Notes: a model not told the origin generated them from the letters alone. 64,000 nucleotides of DNA from an uncultured Clostridium sp. (GCF_900769625.1 NZ_CAAGHK010000087.1:1-64000), one strand, 5' to 3'; counted from the first letter of the stretch, positions 41,752 through 52,141 are shown. Numbers and translations: made by a program.

Positions 41752-44700
41752 CTAGAAAAGTGATAACTGATTTGTCTCTGACATACCCTCAAGGCATCCA
41801 TGAATAGTCAGTCCTTCAATTGCCGTTTTTGAAACTCCTGATCTTATTCGTAAATCTTCTTTAGAAATAAATTCTCCATCTTTTCTTGCTTCCACAATAC
41901 CCTTAGCTGCATTATCAGCTATTCCTGGTATTGCATTCAGCGGTGGACGGAGATTTCCATCTTCAATTGTAAATTTAACAGCATCTGATTTATATAAATC
42001 TACTCTCAGGAAGTTGATTCCTCTCTTATATGCTTCAAAACATAATTCAAGAACAGTAATCATTCCTTTATCCTTTACTGATGCGTTATTTCCAAGTGCA
42101 TATAGTTCATGAAGCTTTGCATGAACAGCACCTTCGCCAAGACAAATCAGGTTTGCATCAAAATCATCTGCTCTTACAGTGAAATATGTAGCATAATATG
42201 CCTGTGGGTTATATACCTTGTGGTATGCAATTCTTACTGCCATCATAACATAGGCAACAGCATGCCCCTTAGGGAACATGTACTTGATCTTTTTACATGA
42301 ACCAATATACCATTCAGGAACTTTATGTTCTCTCATAAGAGCCTCATCCTCTTCTGATAATCCTTTACCTTTTCTTACCTTTTCCATTATGTTAAAAGCT
42401 GTTTTAGGCGGAATATCTTTATACATCAGATAAACCATGATATCGTCTCTTGTTGCTATACATTCTCGAAGTGTTGTAAATCCTTCTTTTATATAGTACT
42501 GAGCATTATTCAGCCAAACGTCAGTACCATGTGAAAGTCCAGATATTCTAACAAGGTCTGAAAATGTCTGTGGCTGCGTATCTACAAGCATCTGTCTAAC
42601 GAATTTTGTACCGAACTCAGGAAGTCCATAACTTCCAACTTCACATTCAAGCTCCTCTTTTGTAACTCCAAGAGCTTCTGGTGAAGTGAAAAGACTTAAT
42701 ACTTTCTTATCATTTAAAGGTATAGTTTTAGGATCTACACCTGTTAAATCCTGAAGCATTCTGAGAACGGTAGGATCGTCGTGCCCAAGTATATCCAATT
42801 TCAGCAGTCTTCCTGAAATTGAGTGATAATCAAAATGCGTTGTTATTACATCTGTATCATTATCATCTGCCGGATGCTGTATTGGACAAAAATTATATAT
42901 TTCATTGTCAGCAGGTACAACCATTATTCCACCTGGATGCTGACCTGTTGTTCTCTTTATTCCTGTACATCCTATTGTCAGTCTGTCTACTTCAGCCTGT
43001 GGCACTATTATCTTTCTTTCATCAAGATATTTTTTTACATAACCATAGGCTGTCTTTTCAGCAACTGTACCAATTGTTCCTGCCTTGAATGTATGTCCTT
43101 TACCGAACAGTACTTCGCAATATCTATGAACAACCCCTTGATATTCACCAGAAAAGTTAAGATCGATATCCGGTTCCTTATCTCCTTCAAATCCTAAGAA
43201 GGTTTCAAAAGGTATATCATGACCATCTTTTATGTAAGAAGTTCCACAATCCGGACAGTCTTTATCCTCAAGATCGGCACCAGAACTCACAGACCCATCC
43301 ATAAAAAATTCTGACTTTTTACAGTTTGGACATACATAATGTGGAGGAAGTCCATTAACCTCTGTAATATCTGACATTGTTGCAACAAAAGAAGATCCAA
43401 CAGATCCCCTAGAGCCAACAAGATACCCGTCTTCATTTGATTTTGCAACAAGTTTCTGGGCAATGAGGTAAAGTACGGCATATCCATTGTTAATTATGGA
43501 ATTAAGTTCCTTATCAAGTCTCTTCTGAACAACCTCTGGAAGATTCTCTCCATATATACTGTGAACCTTATCCATTGTCATATTTCTTATATCATCTTCT
43601 GCTCCATCAATCTTAGGAGGAAAAGTTTCATCTGGTATCGGCTTTATTACATCTATAGAATCAGCAATTTTATTGGTATTTTCTATTACAACTTCACTTG
43701 CTGTTTCGGAACCCAAATATGCAAATTCCTTAAGCATTTCTTCTGTAGTCCTGAAATATAGAGGAGGCTGTTTATCTGCATCTTTGAATCCCTGACCTGC
43801 CATAAGTATTCTTCTAAATGCTTCATCCTTAGGATCCATAAAGTGAACATCACATGTAGCTACTGTCATTTTGCCACATTCCTTACCGATATCATAAATT
43901 TTCTTATTTATGGCCTTAAGTTCATTTTCATCCTTTACCATTCCCTTTTCAATAAGGAATGAATTATTTGCAATCGGCTGTATTTCAAGATAATCATAAA
44001 ATTCTGCAATTTTCTTTACTTCCTCATCACTTTTTCCATCAAGAATAGCTCTGTACACTTCTCCAGCTTCACATGCTGATCCGATGATAAGTCCATCTCT
44101 CATTTCTGCAATGAGACTCTTAGGCGTTCTCGGTCTTCTCTGGAAATTATCAATATGGGCAGTTGAAACCATTTTATATAAGTTCTTAAGACCCGCCTGT
44201 GTCTTTGCGAGAATTATAGCATGATATGTTGGCTGCTTTTTAATATCAAAGTTAGCTACAAACAAATCATTTAATTCCTTTAATGTATTAACATTATGAT
44301 TTTCCTTAAGCATTACAAAGAACTTCAGCAGAATCTCTGCTGTACACTTAGCATCATCAACAGCTCGGTGATGATTATCAAGTGAAATCCCAAGATGTTT
44401 TGCAACAAGATTAAGCTTAACCTTCTTAAGATCTGGACATAAAAATCTTGCCAGTGGAACAGTATCCATTATTGAATAATCAAATTCCAGTCCTAAATCT
44501 CGGCAGTTCTTTTTTATGAATCCCGTATCGAAAGCAGCATTATGAGCTACAAGTACACAACCACTGCAGAAATCCATAAACTTAGGAAGAAGTGTTTCTA
44601 TAGTTTCAGCATCCCTGACCATATCATTATTTATACTTGTTAATTCAGTTATTACATAAGGAATACTTCTTTCCGGATTAACAAAGTGGCTGAAATTATC

Positions 44701-46110
44701 TATAACTTCACCATTTCTTATCTTAACTGCCCCTATTTCGATAATCTTATCATTTACAGGAGAAAAACCAGTCGTTTCAATATCGAATACTACAAAAGTA
44801 TCATCAAGCGAGTTACCTTTTTCATTTAATACAATCGGAACACCATCATCAACAAGATATGCTTCAACTCCATATAGTACCTTGATACCATTTTTCTTGG
44901 CAGCACTCTGCGCTTCTGGATATGCCTGCACTCCGCCATGATCTGTTATGGCAATTGCTGGATGCCCCCACTTTGCAGCTCTTTCTATCAGTTTTCCTGG
45001 TGCTGTCATACCATCCATCGTACTCATTGTTGTATGCAGATGAAGCTCAACTCTCTTTTTAGGTGCTCCATCCATTTTTTCAACTTTTTTCATTCTGTTG
45101 ATGTCTCGACCCATAATTACTACTTCTCTTGAGTAAGTATCATAAACCGCTTCGCCCCTGACTTTACAGTAGAATCCTTTCTTAACTTCATCAAGAACAG
45201 TTTCTGTATCCTGCGGACGTAAGAAACACTTAACAGATATAGAGCTTGTATAATCCGTTATACAGAATGTAAAAATAATCTTACCTGTCTTTGTTTCAAT
45301 AATTTCAGTTTTGAATACTTCACCAATTATTGCAACATATCCGCTTCTTTCATCAATTTCTAAAATATGAGTAGTTTCCATTTTAATAGCTCCACCCATA
45401 ACTGTATTTTCATCTTTGAGAGCTCTTTTGTATGTCTGAAATTCTCTCTTCTTTTCAGGCTGCTTAGCTTCCGTGCTTTCCTTTTTACCTTCACTATTCG
45501 CTGAAGATGAAGGAGCACTAAGTGAACCCGGCGTGATAAGTCTTCCACTCATTACATCATTAATTATTTTTCTATTTTCTTCAAGTTTAGCTGCTTCATA
45601 ATTATGTGCAGCAGCTAATTTTTCATCAAACTTAAATTCAATACGTGTACCAACTCCAAAAATATCTTTTATAGCGCCTGCAATTAAATCACCAGCTTTT
45701 TTGTTATTGGCATGATTGATAAGTGCTGGTGTTCCAGAATATATGTATATAGTCTTATCCTTAACTTCTCTGTTTTCTGAATATAAAAGTGCTCTTATCA
45801 ATGGAAACTTTCTTGCAGTTTCTTCAACAGCACTTGACCAATGCTCGCCTACAATACTGTCAATAGTGCAGTTTGTAACATCTCTGTAGCAAAGTATTTC
45901 AATTTCAACATGAAATCCTAAATTCTTTAGTACTAATTTTTTAAATTCCTCTTCTTCTATGTTATTCAATATATCGCAGCATTTAACTATTATCTTAAGA
46001 GTCTGACTTTTTTTAAAGAATTGAAATCTTAAAATTACAATATCTTTTTCTCCTAAAAATTCATTATTAAGAATGTCCTTCTTAAGCATTTTCATAAATT
46101 CCTGACTCAA
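41752..46110 (-). CDS. polC: DNA polymerase III PolC-type alpha subunit
   Basis: The main replicative polymerase of low-GC Gram-positives, about 1452 residues. Domains in order: N-terminal domain and OB fold (about 1-330), PHP domain begun by VELHLHTTMSTMDGM near 350 and split by the 3'-5' exonuclease (FVVFDIETTGFSP near 440, HNAAFDTGFI, HHRAVDDAKCTAE), then palm, fingers with zinc cysteines (CPNCKKSEF, CPDCGTSY) and the catalytic segment GDKEPDIDLNFSGEYQ near 985. TTG 46110 is preferred as start, since AGAGGTG lies just before it; GTG 46116 would be too close. It stands alone between ispG and rimP. Confidence 0.97.
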   Translation of the reverse strand: MSQEFMKMLKKDILNNEFLGEKDIVILRFQFFKKSQTLKIIVKCCDILNNIEEEEFKKLVLKNLGFHVEIEILCYRDVTNCTIDSIVGEHWSSAVEETARKFPLIRALLYSENREVKDKTIYIYSGTPALINHANNKKAGDLIAGAIKDIFGVGTRIEFKFDEKLAAAHNYEAAKLEENRKIINDVMSGRLITPGSLSAPSSSANSEGKKESTEAKQPEKKREFQTYKRALKDENTVMGGAIKMETTHILEIDERSGYVAIIGEVFKTEIIETKTGKIIFTFCITDYTSSISVKCFLRPQDTETVLDEVKKGFYCKVRGEAVYDTYSREVVIMGRDINRMKKVEKMDGAPKKRVELHLHTTMSTMDGMTAPGKLIERAAKWGHPAIAITDHGGVQAYPEAQSAAKKNGIKVLYGVEAYLVDDGVPIVLNEKGNSLDDTFVVFDIETTGFSPVNDKIIEIGAVKIRNGEVIDNFSHFVNPERSIPYVITELTSINNDMVRDAETIETLLPKFMDFCSGCVLVAHNAAFDTGFIKKNCRDLGLEFDYSIMDTVPLARFLCPDLKKVKLNLVAKHLGISLDNHHRAVDDAKCTAEILLKFFVMLKENHNVNTLKELNDLFVANFDIKKQPTYHAIILAKTQAGLKNLYKMVSTAHIDNFQRRPRTPKSLIAEMRDGLIIGSACEAGEVYRAILDGKSDEEVKKIAEFYDYLEIQPIANNSFLIEKGMVKDENELKAINKKIYDIGKECGKMTVATCDVHFMDPKDEAFRRILMAGQGFKDADKQPPLYFRTTEEMLKEFAYLGSETASEVVIENTNKIADSIDVIKPIPDETFPPKIDGAEDDIRNMTMDKVHSIYGENLPEVVQKRLDKELNSIINNGYAVLYLIAQKLVAKSNEDGYLVGSRGSVGSSFVATMSDITEVNGLPPHYVCPNCKKSEFFMDGSVSSGADLEDKDCPDCGTSYIKDGHDIPFETFLGFEGDKEPDIDLNFSGEYQGVVHRYCEVLFGKGHTFKAGTIGTVAEKTAYGYVKKYLDERKIIVPQAEVDRLTIGCTGIKRTTGQHPGGIMVVPADNEIYNFCPIQHPADDNDTDVITTHFDYHSISGRLLKLDILGHDDPTVLRMLQDLTGVDPKTIPLNDKKVLSLFTSPEALGVTKEELECEVGSYGLPEFGTKFVRQMLVDTQPQTFSDLVRISGLSHGTDVWLNNAQYYIKEGFTTLRECIATRDDIMVYLMYKDIPPKTAFNIMEKVRKGKGLSEEDEALMREHKVPEWYIGSCKKIKYMFPKGHAVAYVMMAVRIAYHKVYNPQAYYATYFTVRADDFDANLICLGEGAVHAKLHELYALGNNASVKDKGMITVLELCFEAYKRGINFLRVDLYKSDAVKFTIEDGNLRPPLNAIPGIADNAAKGIVEARKDGEFISKEDLRIRSGVSKTAIEGLTIHGCLEGMSETNQLSLF

Positions 46111-46456
46111 AAGCACACCTCTTTCTTCTTTTGTATAGATATAATAAAAATCTTATGGTCATAAAAATTTATAATTTAAATCTCTATGATTATAAAATAT
46201 ATTACTAAATCGCATTTTTTATTTTTAACCACAGAGGGATTCACTTATTAAAATAGCAAATCCCTCCATAAATATTATATTTATAAAAATTCTTAAGTTC
46301 TAGCAATTGTATCATATGCAGATCAAATGTCAACAAATAAACTCCACAATCACCTATTATTCATAAGTAAAGTTTACTCGAAATTTAACCGACTGTACAT
46401 ATTTATATTATTTAAGTAAAGTATTTTCAATGGTATTTCTTCCATTAACATTCTAA
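46111..46456. other. Intergenic region between ispG and polC
   Basis: About 345 bp, AT-rich, without a supported gene. It contains one inverted repeat (46234-46266). No riboswitch or promoter stood out. Confidence 0.5.
46234..46266. terminator. Inverted repeat downstream of ispG, possible terminator
   Basis: GAGGGATT (46234-46241) pairs with AATCCCTC (46259-46266). There is no good T tract on the minus strand, and only a weak one on the plus strand, so termination is doubtful. Confidence 0.35.
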
Positions 46457-47506
46457 TTATAATTTATCTACTTCTTCCATCAGGGCATCAATAAGTTCTT
46501 CTTCTTTAACTTTCTTGATAACTTCACCCTTTTTAAATATAATTCCTTCGCCTTTTCCACCAGCAATTCCGATATCAGATTCTCTTGCTTCTCCTGGACC
46601 GTTAACAACACATCCCATAACAGCAATCTTGATATCCTTATTGCAGTTTTCAAGTCTCTTTTCAACTTCTTCAGCAATTTTTATAAGATTGATTTGAGTT
46701 CTTCCACATGTAGGACATGAAACAAATTCTACTCCGCCTTTTCTAAGACCTAAAGATTTAAGTATTTCCTTTGCAACTTTGATTTCTTCAATAGGATCAC
46801 TTGTTAATGATACTCTTATTGTATCACCAATACCTTCAGCTAAAAGTGTTCCAATACCTATACTAGATTTAATTGTACCCCTTTGTACTGTTCCTGCTTC
46901 TGTAACACCTAAATGAAGAGGATAATCACATCTTTCAGCAACAAGTCTGTAACATTCTATCATCATTGGCACATTAGATGATTTTATAGAAATTACTATA
47001 TCATGAAAATCTAAATCTTCTAAAATCTTTACATGTCTTAATGCACTTTCAACTAATCCTTCTGCATTAACCTTGCCATGCTTCTCTAGGATATCTTTTT
47101 CAAGAGATCCTGAATTTACGCCTATTCTTATAGGAATCTGTTTAGCCTTACAGCTTTCAGCAACAGCTTTAATTCTATCTATGCTTCCAATGTTTCCCGG
47201 ATTGATTCTCAAAGCTGAAACTCCATTTTCAATTGCCTTAAGCGCTAATCTATAATCAAAGTGAATATCAGCCACTACAGGAATTGGAGATCTTTCTGTA
47301 ACTTCCTTAAGCTTTTCTGCGTCTTCCATATCAAGGACTGCACATCTTATTATATGACAACCAGCAACATACAATTCTTTTATCTGATCTAAGACAGCTT
47401 CTACATCCTTAGTACGAGCTGTAGTCATAGACTGGATAGAAACTGGAGCATCTCCTCCAACATATACATTTCCCACTTTAACTTTTCTTGAAATTCTTCT
47501 GTTCAT
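46457..47506 (-). CDS. ispG: 4-hydroxy-3-methylbut-2-enyl diphosphate synthase (flavodoxin)
   Basis: A 349-residue Fe-S enzyme of the MEP isoprenoid pathway. Marks: VYVGGDAPVSIQSMTT at the start, ALRINPGNIG near 95-105, and the 4Fe-4S cysteines in SCPTCGRTQ (near 265) and GCVVNGPGEAR (near 300). With Dxr and UppS in the same neighbourhood it feeds undecaprenyl carrier synthesis. A terminator separates it from rseP upstream. Shine-Dalgarno AGGTGG. Confidence 0.97.
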   Translation of the reverse strand: MNRRISRKVKVGNVYVGGDAPVSIQSMTTARTKDVEAVLDQIKELYVAGCHIIRCAVLDMEDAEKLKEVTERSPIPVVADIHFDYRLALKAIENGVSALRINPGNIGSIDRIKAVAESCKAKQIPIRIGVNSGSLEKDILEKHGKVNAEGLVESALRHVKILEDLDFHDIVISIKSSNVPMMIECYRLVAERCDYPLHLGVTEAGTVQRGTIKSSIGIGTLLAEGIGDTIRVSLTSDPIEEIKVAKEILKSLGLRKGGVEFVSCPTCGRTQINLIKIAEEVEKRLENCNKDIKIAVMGCVVNGPGEARESDIGIAGGKGEGIIFKKGEVIKKVKEEELIDALMEEVDKL

Positions 47507-47879
47507 CTTGCACCACCTATTTTTTTAAATTTATATATTAACCTTAGCTTTATTCTAATGTTATCTTAGATATTATATATCTTTAAATATAAACTTGTAA
47601 ACTAAATCACTATAAACTTTCTAAATCTATCCATCTGCAGTCACATATATCTTCACTCTTAATTTATCAGTTCAAATAATATATTCCCACCATCAAATAT
47701 AGACGGAGTAATTATATTTATATACATATTATCTGTATATAAATATTGAACCATATCAATTTATAGAAAAATGATTCTATTCCATTTGAAATTTAATAGC
47801 TTCAAAACTTATTGATATTGCAATATAGTAATCTACTTTTTAATATCTTCTATTATATATAATCCTCGTACATTCTATA
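47507..47879. other. Intergenic region between rseP and ispG
   Basis: About 370 bp, very AT-rich, no supported ORF. It contains a perfect 11-bp inverted repeat with a 7-bp centre at 47716-47744, about 210 bp upstream of ispG. Confidence 0.55.
47716..47744. repeat. 11-bp inverted repeat, operator-like
   Basis: ATTTATATACA (47716-47726) and TGTATATAAAT (47734-47744) are perfect inverted copies. There is no T tract; it could bind a dimeric regulator or be chance in AT-rich DNA. Confidence 0.5.
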
Positions 47880-47924
47880 GAAAAAGACTATTGCAAATAT
47901 CCAATATATCAGCAATAGTCTTTT
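47880..47924 (-). terminator. Terminator of rseP
   Basis: AAAAGACTATTGC (47882-47894) pairs with GCAATAGTCTTTT (47912-47924); on the minus strand the stem ends in a T run. It follows the rseP stop by about 20 nt. Confidence 0.8.
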
Positions 47925-47945
47925 AAATTTACCTATTAAAATTCT

Positions 47946-48959
47946 CTAAAAATTCACAGGGAAGACAAAATCCTTCACTGTTACAAGAACCATCAATCCA
48001 ATAAGAATCATGAAACCGACATAGTTCAGACCTTCTACGATTTTATTTGGAACTTTTCTTCTTGTTATAAGTTCTATTAGTAATATTACTGTCCACCCAC
48101 CATCAAGTGCTGGGAATGGAAGCAGATTAAATACAGCAAGGTTTACACTTAAAAATGCTGTAAAGTATAATAAAGGCCATATACCAGCCTTTGCTGTTGC
48201 AGCTGACATCTTGATGATTGTAACAGGTCCCCCAACATCAGTCTTCAGATTTGCTTTTCCTGTAAACATCATTCCAAGCCCCTTAAATGTCTGAGATACT
48301 AATGATGCTGTCTGGTTAAAGCTCTGAGTGAAACTCTTTGCAATTCCTGGATCAGTTACTCTTGTAAATTCAACTCCAATTGCATAGCCACCAGTTTCTT
48401 CACTGACTGCTGGTGTTATTGTAAATTCTTTCTTTTCGCCATCTCTGTTCACAACTACATCAATGGGATTTCCTTTTGATAAAAGAACACCTGCTGATAT
48501 ATCATCATATGTAAATACTTTTAATCCATTTACCTTTACAAAAGTATCTCCCTCCTGCAGTCCTGCTTCATATGCTGGAGAATCAGCTTTTATGTTGTTG
48601 GCAAAAGTATTTGTGTAACCAAAATTATTAATATATCCAGTAAATATACATATTGCAAGTATATAATTCATACATACACCAGCAACTATAATTGTAATTC
48701 TTCGAAGAGGTGATTTTGTTGAAAAACTTCTTTCATCTTCAACAGCCTGTTCTTCTCCCATCATGCTTACATATCCGCCAATAGGGAATAATCCTAATGA
48801 GTACTTAGTTTCCTTTCCCTGCTTTGAAAAAATCTTAGGCCCCATACCAATTGAAAATTCTTCAACTCTTACACCATTAATCTTAGCTAATGTAAAGTGT
48901 CCTAACTCATGAACAAATATAAGCACTCCAAAAGCTAAAATAGCTAAAATTATATACAT
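47946..48959 (-). CDS. rseP: Site-2 protease RseP (RIP metalloprotease)
   Basis: A 337-residue intramembrane zinc protease. The HELGH motif lies in the first helix (FVHELGHFTLAK, about 16-27), a PDZ domain follows (about 110-190, AGLQEGDTFVKVNGLKV), and the second zinc site NLLPFPALDGGW is in a later helix near 278. It cuts membrane-bound anti-sigma factors and leftover signal peptides. Seventeen nt after dxr, in the conserved cdsA-dxr-rseP-ispG block. Confidence 0.96.
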   Translation of the reverse strand: MYIILAILAFGVLIFVHELGHFTLAKINGVRVEEFSIGMGPKIFSKQGKETKYSLGLFPIGGYVSMMGEEQAVEDERSFSTKSPLRRITIIVAGVCMNYILAICIFTGYINNFGYTNTFANNIKADSPAYEAGLQEGDTFVKVNGLKVFTYDDISAGVLLSKGNPIDVVVNRDGEKKEFTITPAVSEETGGYAIGVEFTRVTDPGIAKSFTQSFNQTASLVSQTFKGLGMMFTGKANLKTDVGGPVTIIKMSAATAKAGIWPLLYFTAFLSVNLAVFNLLPFPALDGGWTVILLIELITRRKVPNKIVEGLNYVGFMILIGLMVLVTVKDFVFPVNF

Positions 48960-48976
48960 ATATTAAAATATCCTCC

Positions 48977-50137
48977 TTAAATTGAGTTCCCTCTTACATA
49001 TTCTTTAACTCTCTTATCTAAATCAATTACTTTTTCTAACGTTACTTCTCCACTTCCCTCCTCTTCAAATACTTCCATTGCTTTTTCTATTAAATCTGCA
49101 ATATCTAAAAAGCCTATTTTTCTATTTAAAAATAGCTCAACAGCTGCTTCATTTGCTCCATTTAATATAGTCGGCATAAGTCCGCCCATCTTCCCTGCCT
49201 TAAATGCAAGCTTAAGAGCTTTGAATGTATCTATATCTGGTTTTTCAAAAGTAAGCTGGCTTATTTCGTAAAAGTCAATGGTATCTGCAATTAAATTTTT
49301 ACGTTCTTCATAATTGAGAGCATACTGTATTGGAAGTCTCATATCCTGTGCTCCAAGCTGAGCTATTATGCTTCCATCTGTATATTCAACCATTGAATGT
49401 ATTATGCTCTGTGGATGAACTAATACTTGTATATTATCATAATCACAGTTAAAAAGCCAATGTGCTTCTATAACTTCAAGCCCCTTATTCATGAGAGTTG
49501 CAGAATCTATAGATATCTTTCTGCCCATGTTCCACTTTGGATGTTTTAACGCATCTTCTACTTTAACTCCTCTTAAATCTTCTGTTACTTTTCCTCTGAA
49601 AGGTCCACCCGATGCTGTAAGTATTATTTTCTTTAAAGCTTCCAAATCATTTCCTCTGAGACTCTGATCAATTGCACTATGTTCAGAATCAACTGGAAGA
49701 ATTTTTACATTGTTTTCTCTGGCTGCTTTCATCACAAGCTCACCTGCAACAACAAGTGTTTCCTTATTTGCAAGAGCAATGTCCTTTTTAGCTTCTATCG
49801 CCTTTAAAGTCGGTTCTAATCCTATCATACCAACAACAGATGTCACTACTATGTCAATTTCATCTAAAGATGCAATTTTATTTAGTCCATTTATCCCTTC
49901 GAGAACTTCTATAGCTTTATTATGCTCTGTACAATAATTTCTTATTTCTTCTGCAGATGCACTATCCATCATCCCAACATAAGAAGGATTGAATTCTTCT
50001 ATTATTTCTATAACCTTTTTAACTGATGTATTTGCTGTTACTCCAACAAGCTTCAGGTCTTCTACAGATTTTCTTATTACATCTAATGTCTGTATTCCTA
50101 TAGAACCTGTAGCACCTAATATGGAAAGTTTCTTCAT
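48977..50137 (-). CDS. dxr: 1-deoxy-D-xylulose 5-phosphate reductoisomerase
   Basis: A 386-residue NADPH-dependent enzyme that makes methylerythritol phosphate. LGATGSIGIQTLDVI (8-22) binds NADPH; PVDSEHSA near 150 and SASLMNKGLE-like ATLMNKGLEVIEAHWLF near 215-230 form the active site. It is 17 nt upstream of rseP and 27 nt downstream of the AI-2E-family gene. Strong Shine-Dalgarno TAGGAGG. Confidence 0.97.
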   Translation of the reverse strand: MKKLSILGATGSIGIQTLDVIRKSVEDLKLVGVTANTSVKKVIEIIEEFNPSYVGMMDSASAEEIRNYCTEHNKAIEVLEGINGLNKIASLDEIDIVVTSVVGMIGLEPTLKAIEAKKDIALANKETLVVAGELVMKAARENNVKILPVDSEHSAIDQSLRGNDLEALKKIILTASGGPFRGKVTEDLRGVKVEDALKHPKWNMGRKISIDSATLMNKGLEVIEAHWLFNCDYDNIQVLVHPQSIIHSMVEYTDGSIIAQLGAQDMRLPIQYALNYEERKNLIADTIDFYEISQLTFEKPDIDTFKALKLAFKAGKMGGLMPTILNGANEAAVELFLNRKIGFLDIADLIEKAMEVFEEEGSGEVTLEKVIDLDKRVKEYVRGNSI

Positions 50138-50164
50138 TTCTGTTTCCTCCTAAAAGTCAAGCTC

Positions 50165-51205
50165 TTATTCAATCTCACTGTAAATTATTTCTTTTGCAAT
50201 AATGCTGTACATTGGACCTACCAGTATTCCAAGTATTCCAAATACTTTTGCTCCTATATAGATAGAAATAAATATGACAAGCGGATGTATATCAAGCTTA
50301 TTTCCCAAAAATTTTGCTTCTAGTATCTCCCGTACAATCTGAACCAATATATAAAGACATATCAATCCAAATGATACAAGATAATTCTTCATTATAATAT
50401 TGTATATTATTATAGGAATAAATACAATTATTGTTCCAACATAAGGTAGCAGGTCAAGAAGCCCGCATATAAGTCCGAGCATAAAACTTTTAGGTATTCC
50501 AAGTACCATAAATCCTAAAATTATTTCTATTGTAGAAAGTAGTATAAGCATTCCCTGTATACTTATCATATTCACAAAGTTATTCTTCTGTTTCATAAAT
50601 TTTCTTATAATGTTTCCTGGAAATAACTCGTATAACACTTCCGTAATACTCTCTCTATCTACAAGAACAAAAAATGTGCAGACATTAGCTATAAAATAAG
50701 CCAGTATACTATCCCCTGTACTTACTGCCCCCTGTCTTATACCTGTATCATTTATTATTGAAAATACGCTTCTGCCTATTTTTAGATCATTAAAGTCAAT
50801 ATTTACTGTTTTTGAAATATCCTGAATCAATCTATTTATCATCTGCACATTAGATAGATACACTTTCTTTGCTATACTGTATATTTCTCCTCCCATGTAT
50901 ATTATGATGAGTATCAAGATTATATTTACTGCTATGATAGTCACTGCACCTGCAATCTTCTCGTGCATATTTAACCTTAAAAGGAACTTATAAAGAGGCA
51001 TACATATTATTGACATTATAAGTATGACTATAAATGGCTTAAAATAATATTTTATTAAAAAAGTTACTATTATTGTTACTATTAATGATAATATAAGTGA
51101 AAAAATTTTTTTATATTTTTCAAAAATAATTTTCACACTCCTATAATTATTTCTTAATATCTGCTGTAATTTTGTAATACGTTGTATATTAAAAATATTC
51201 GCCAT
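50165..51205 (-). CDS. AI-2E family transporter (YtvI-like permease)
   Basis: Up to 346 residues, with about eight membrane helices. The family signature is at the C-terminal half: GLLDLLPYVGTIIVFIPIII (about 245-265), then the helix pair ending VGPMYSIIAKEI. Members include autoinducer-2 exporters, sodium/proton antiporters and sporulation proteins; the substrate here is unknown. The start is unsure: ATG 51205 has no real Shine-Dalgarno, while AGGAG lies just before GTG 51136, too close to it. It stands between cdsA and dxr, which are adjacent in most Firmicutes, and a strong terminator separates it from cdsA, so it probably begins its own transcript. Confidence 0.85.
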   Translation of the reverse strand: MANIFNIQRITKLQQILRNNYRSVKIIFEKYKKIFSLILSLIVTIIVTFLIKYYFKPFIVILIMSIICMPLYKFLLRLNMHEKIAGAVTIIAVNIILILIIIYMGGEIYSIAKKVYLSNVQMINRLIQDISKTVNIDFNDLKIGRSVFSIINDTGIRQGAVSTGDSILAYFIANVCTFFVLVDRESITEVLYELFPGNIIRKFMKQKNNFVNMISIQGMLILLSTIEIILGFMVLGIPKSFMLGLICGLLDLLPYVGTIIVFIPIIIYNIIMKNYLVSFGLICLYILVQIVREILEAKFLGNKLDIHPLVIFISIYIGAKVFGILGILVGPMYSIIAKEIIYSEIE

Positions 51206-51283
51206 GAATTTTTAATTTTTCTTTTCACTTTACAGCACATATATCTGCTTTTATATTATATGCTTCCTATTACATAATAAAAC

Positions 51284-51325
51284 AAAAAAATCATGCACTT
51301 GATTTATATATCAAATACATGATTT
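51284..51325 (-). terminator. Terminator between cdsA and the AI-2E gene
   Basis: AAATCATG (51288-51295) pairs with CATGATTT (51318-51325), with an inner TTGAT/ATCAA stem. On the minus strand a T7 run follows. It ends the uppS-cdsA transcript. Confidence 0.8.
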
Positions 51326-51331
51326 AAATTA

Positions 51332-52126
51332 CTAAATATTGATTATAAAAGTTAAATAATAAAAAATAATAGTTGCCGAAAATATTATGCTGTCAAATCT
51401 ATCTAATATTCCACCGTGTCCTGGAATAAGATTACTGTAATCTTTAATTCCGACATATCTTTTAACTGATGAAGCTACTAAATCTCCAAACTGTCCAAAT
51501 ACTCCACATAATGCTCCTATTATAAAATAATGATATATAGGCATTATGTATGTATACTTATTTACGATAAATCCAAATATCCCGCAGAATATTGTTGCAC
51601 CTAAAAGACCTCCTACAGATCCTTCTACTGTCTTCTTTGGTGAAACTTTCGGGCATAATTTATGTTTGCCGAAAAATCTTCCACTGTAATACGCTGCTGT
51701 ATCTGAAAGCCATGAACTTATGAAAATAAGCCATACAAGATACGCACCATTTGTTTTTGCATTTACTAAATATACAGTACTGAATAACATTCCTGCGTAA
51801 ACAAACCCAAGCAGTGTCAACGATACATCCACAAAAGTATATTCAAGATCAACTACAGGTACTATAAGAAGTAAAAAGGCTGCTGCAACAAGAATGTACA
51901 TCATTGTTTCAAAATTATTTCCTGTCAGATAATATACTGCCAGAAGAATATAAGCAGCTATATCTATCGGCTTAAATTTATTCTGTCTTAATGCATTAAA
52001 AAATTCCCACAATGCCATCAACGACAATGCAAATACAAATCCCTTAAGATAAATTCCTCCAAGGAAAATAAATATTATAAATGGAGCAATCATAACTGCA
52101 CCTAAATACCTATTATTAGATTTCAA
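51332..52126 (-). CDS. cdsA: Phosphatidate cytidylyltransferase
   Basis: A 264-residue membrane enzyme that makes CDP-diacylglycerol from phosphatidic acid and CTP. The C-terminal family signature is seen as SDTAAYYSGRFFGKHKLCPK, then VSPKKTVEGSVGG and KDYSNLIPGHGGILDRFDS. About eight helices. The start is TTG 52126 with AAAGGAG upstream, which lies at the stop of uppS; the gap is 15 nt. Its product serves PgsA encoded at 19 kb. Confidence 0.95.
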   Translation of the reverse strand: MKSNNRYLGAVMIAPFIIFIFLGGIYLKGFVFALSLMALWEFFNALRQNKFKPIDIAAYILLAVYYLTGNNFETMMYILVAAAFLLLIVPVVDLEYTFVDVSLTLLGFVYAGMLFSTVYLVNAKTNGAYLVWLIFISSWLSDTAAYYSGRFFGKHKLCPKVSPKKTVEGSVGGLLGATIFCGIFGFIVNKYTYIMPIYHYFIIGALCGVFGQFGDLVASSVKRYVGIKDYSNLIPGHGGILDRFDSIIFSATIIFYYLTFIINI

Positions 52127-52141
52127 AATATAACAACTCCT

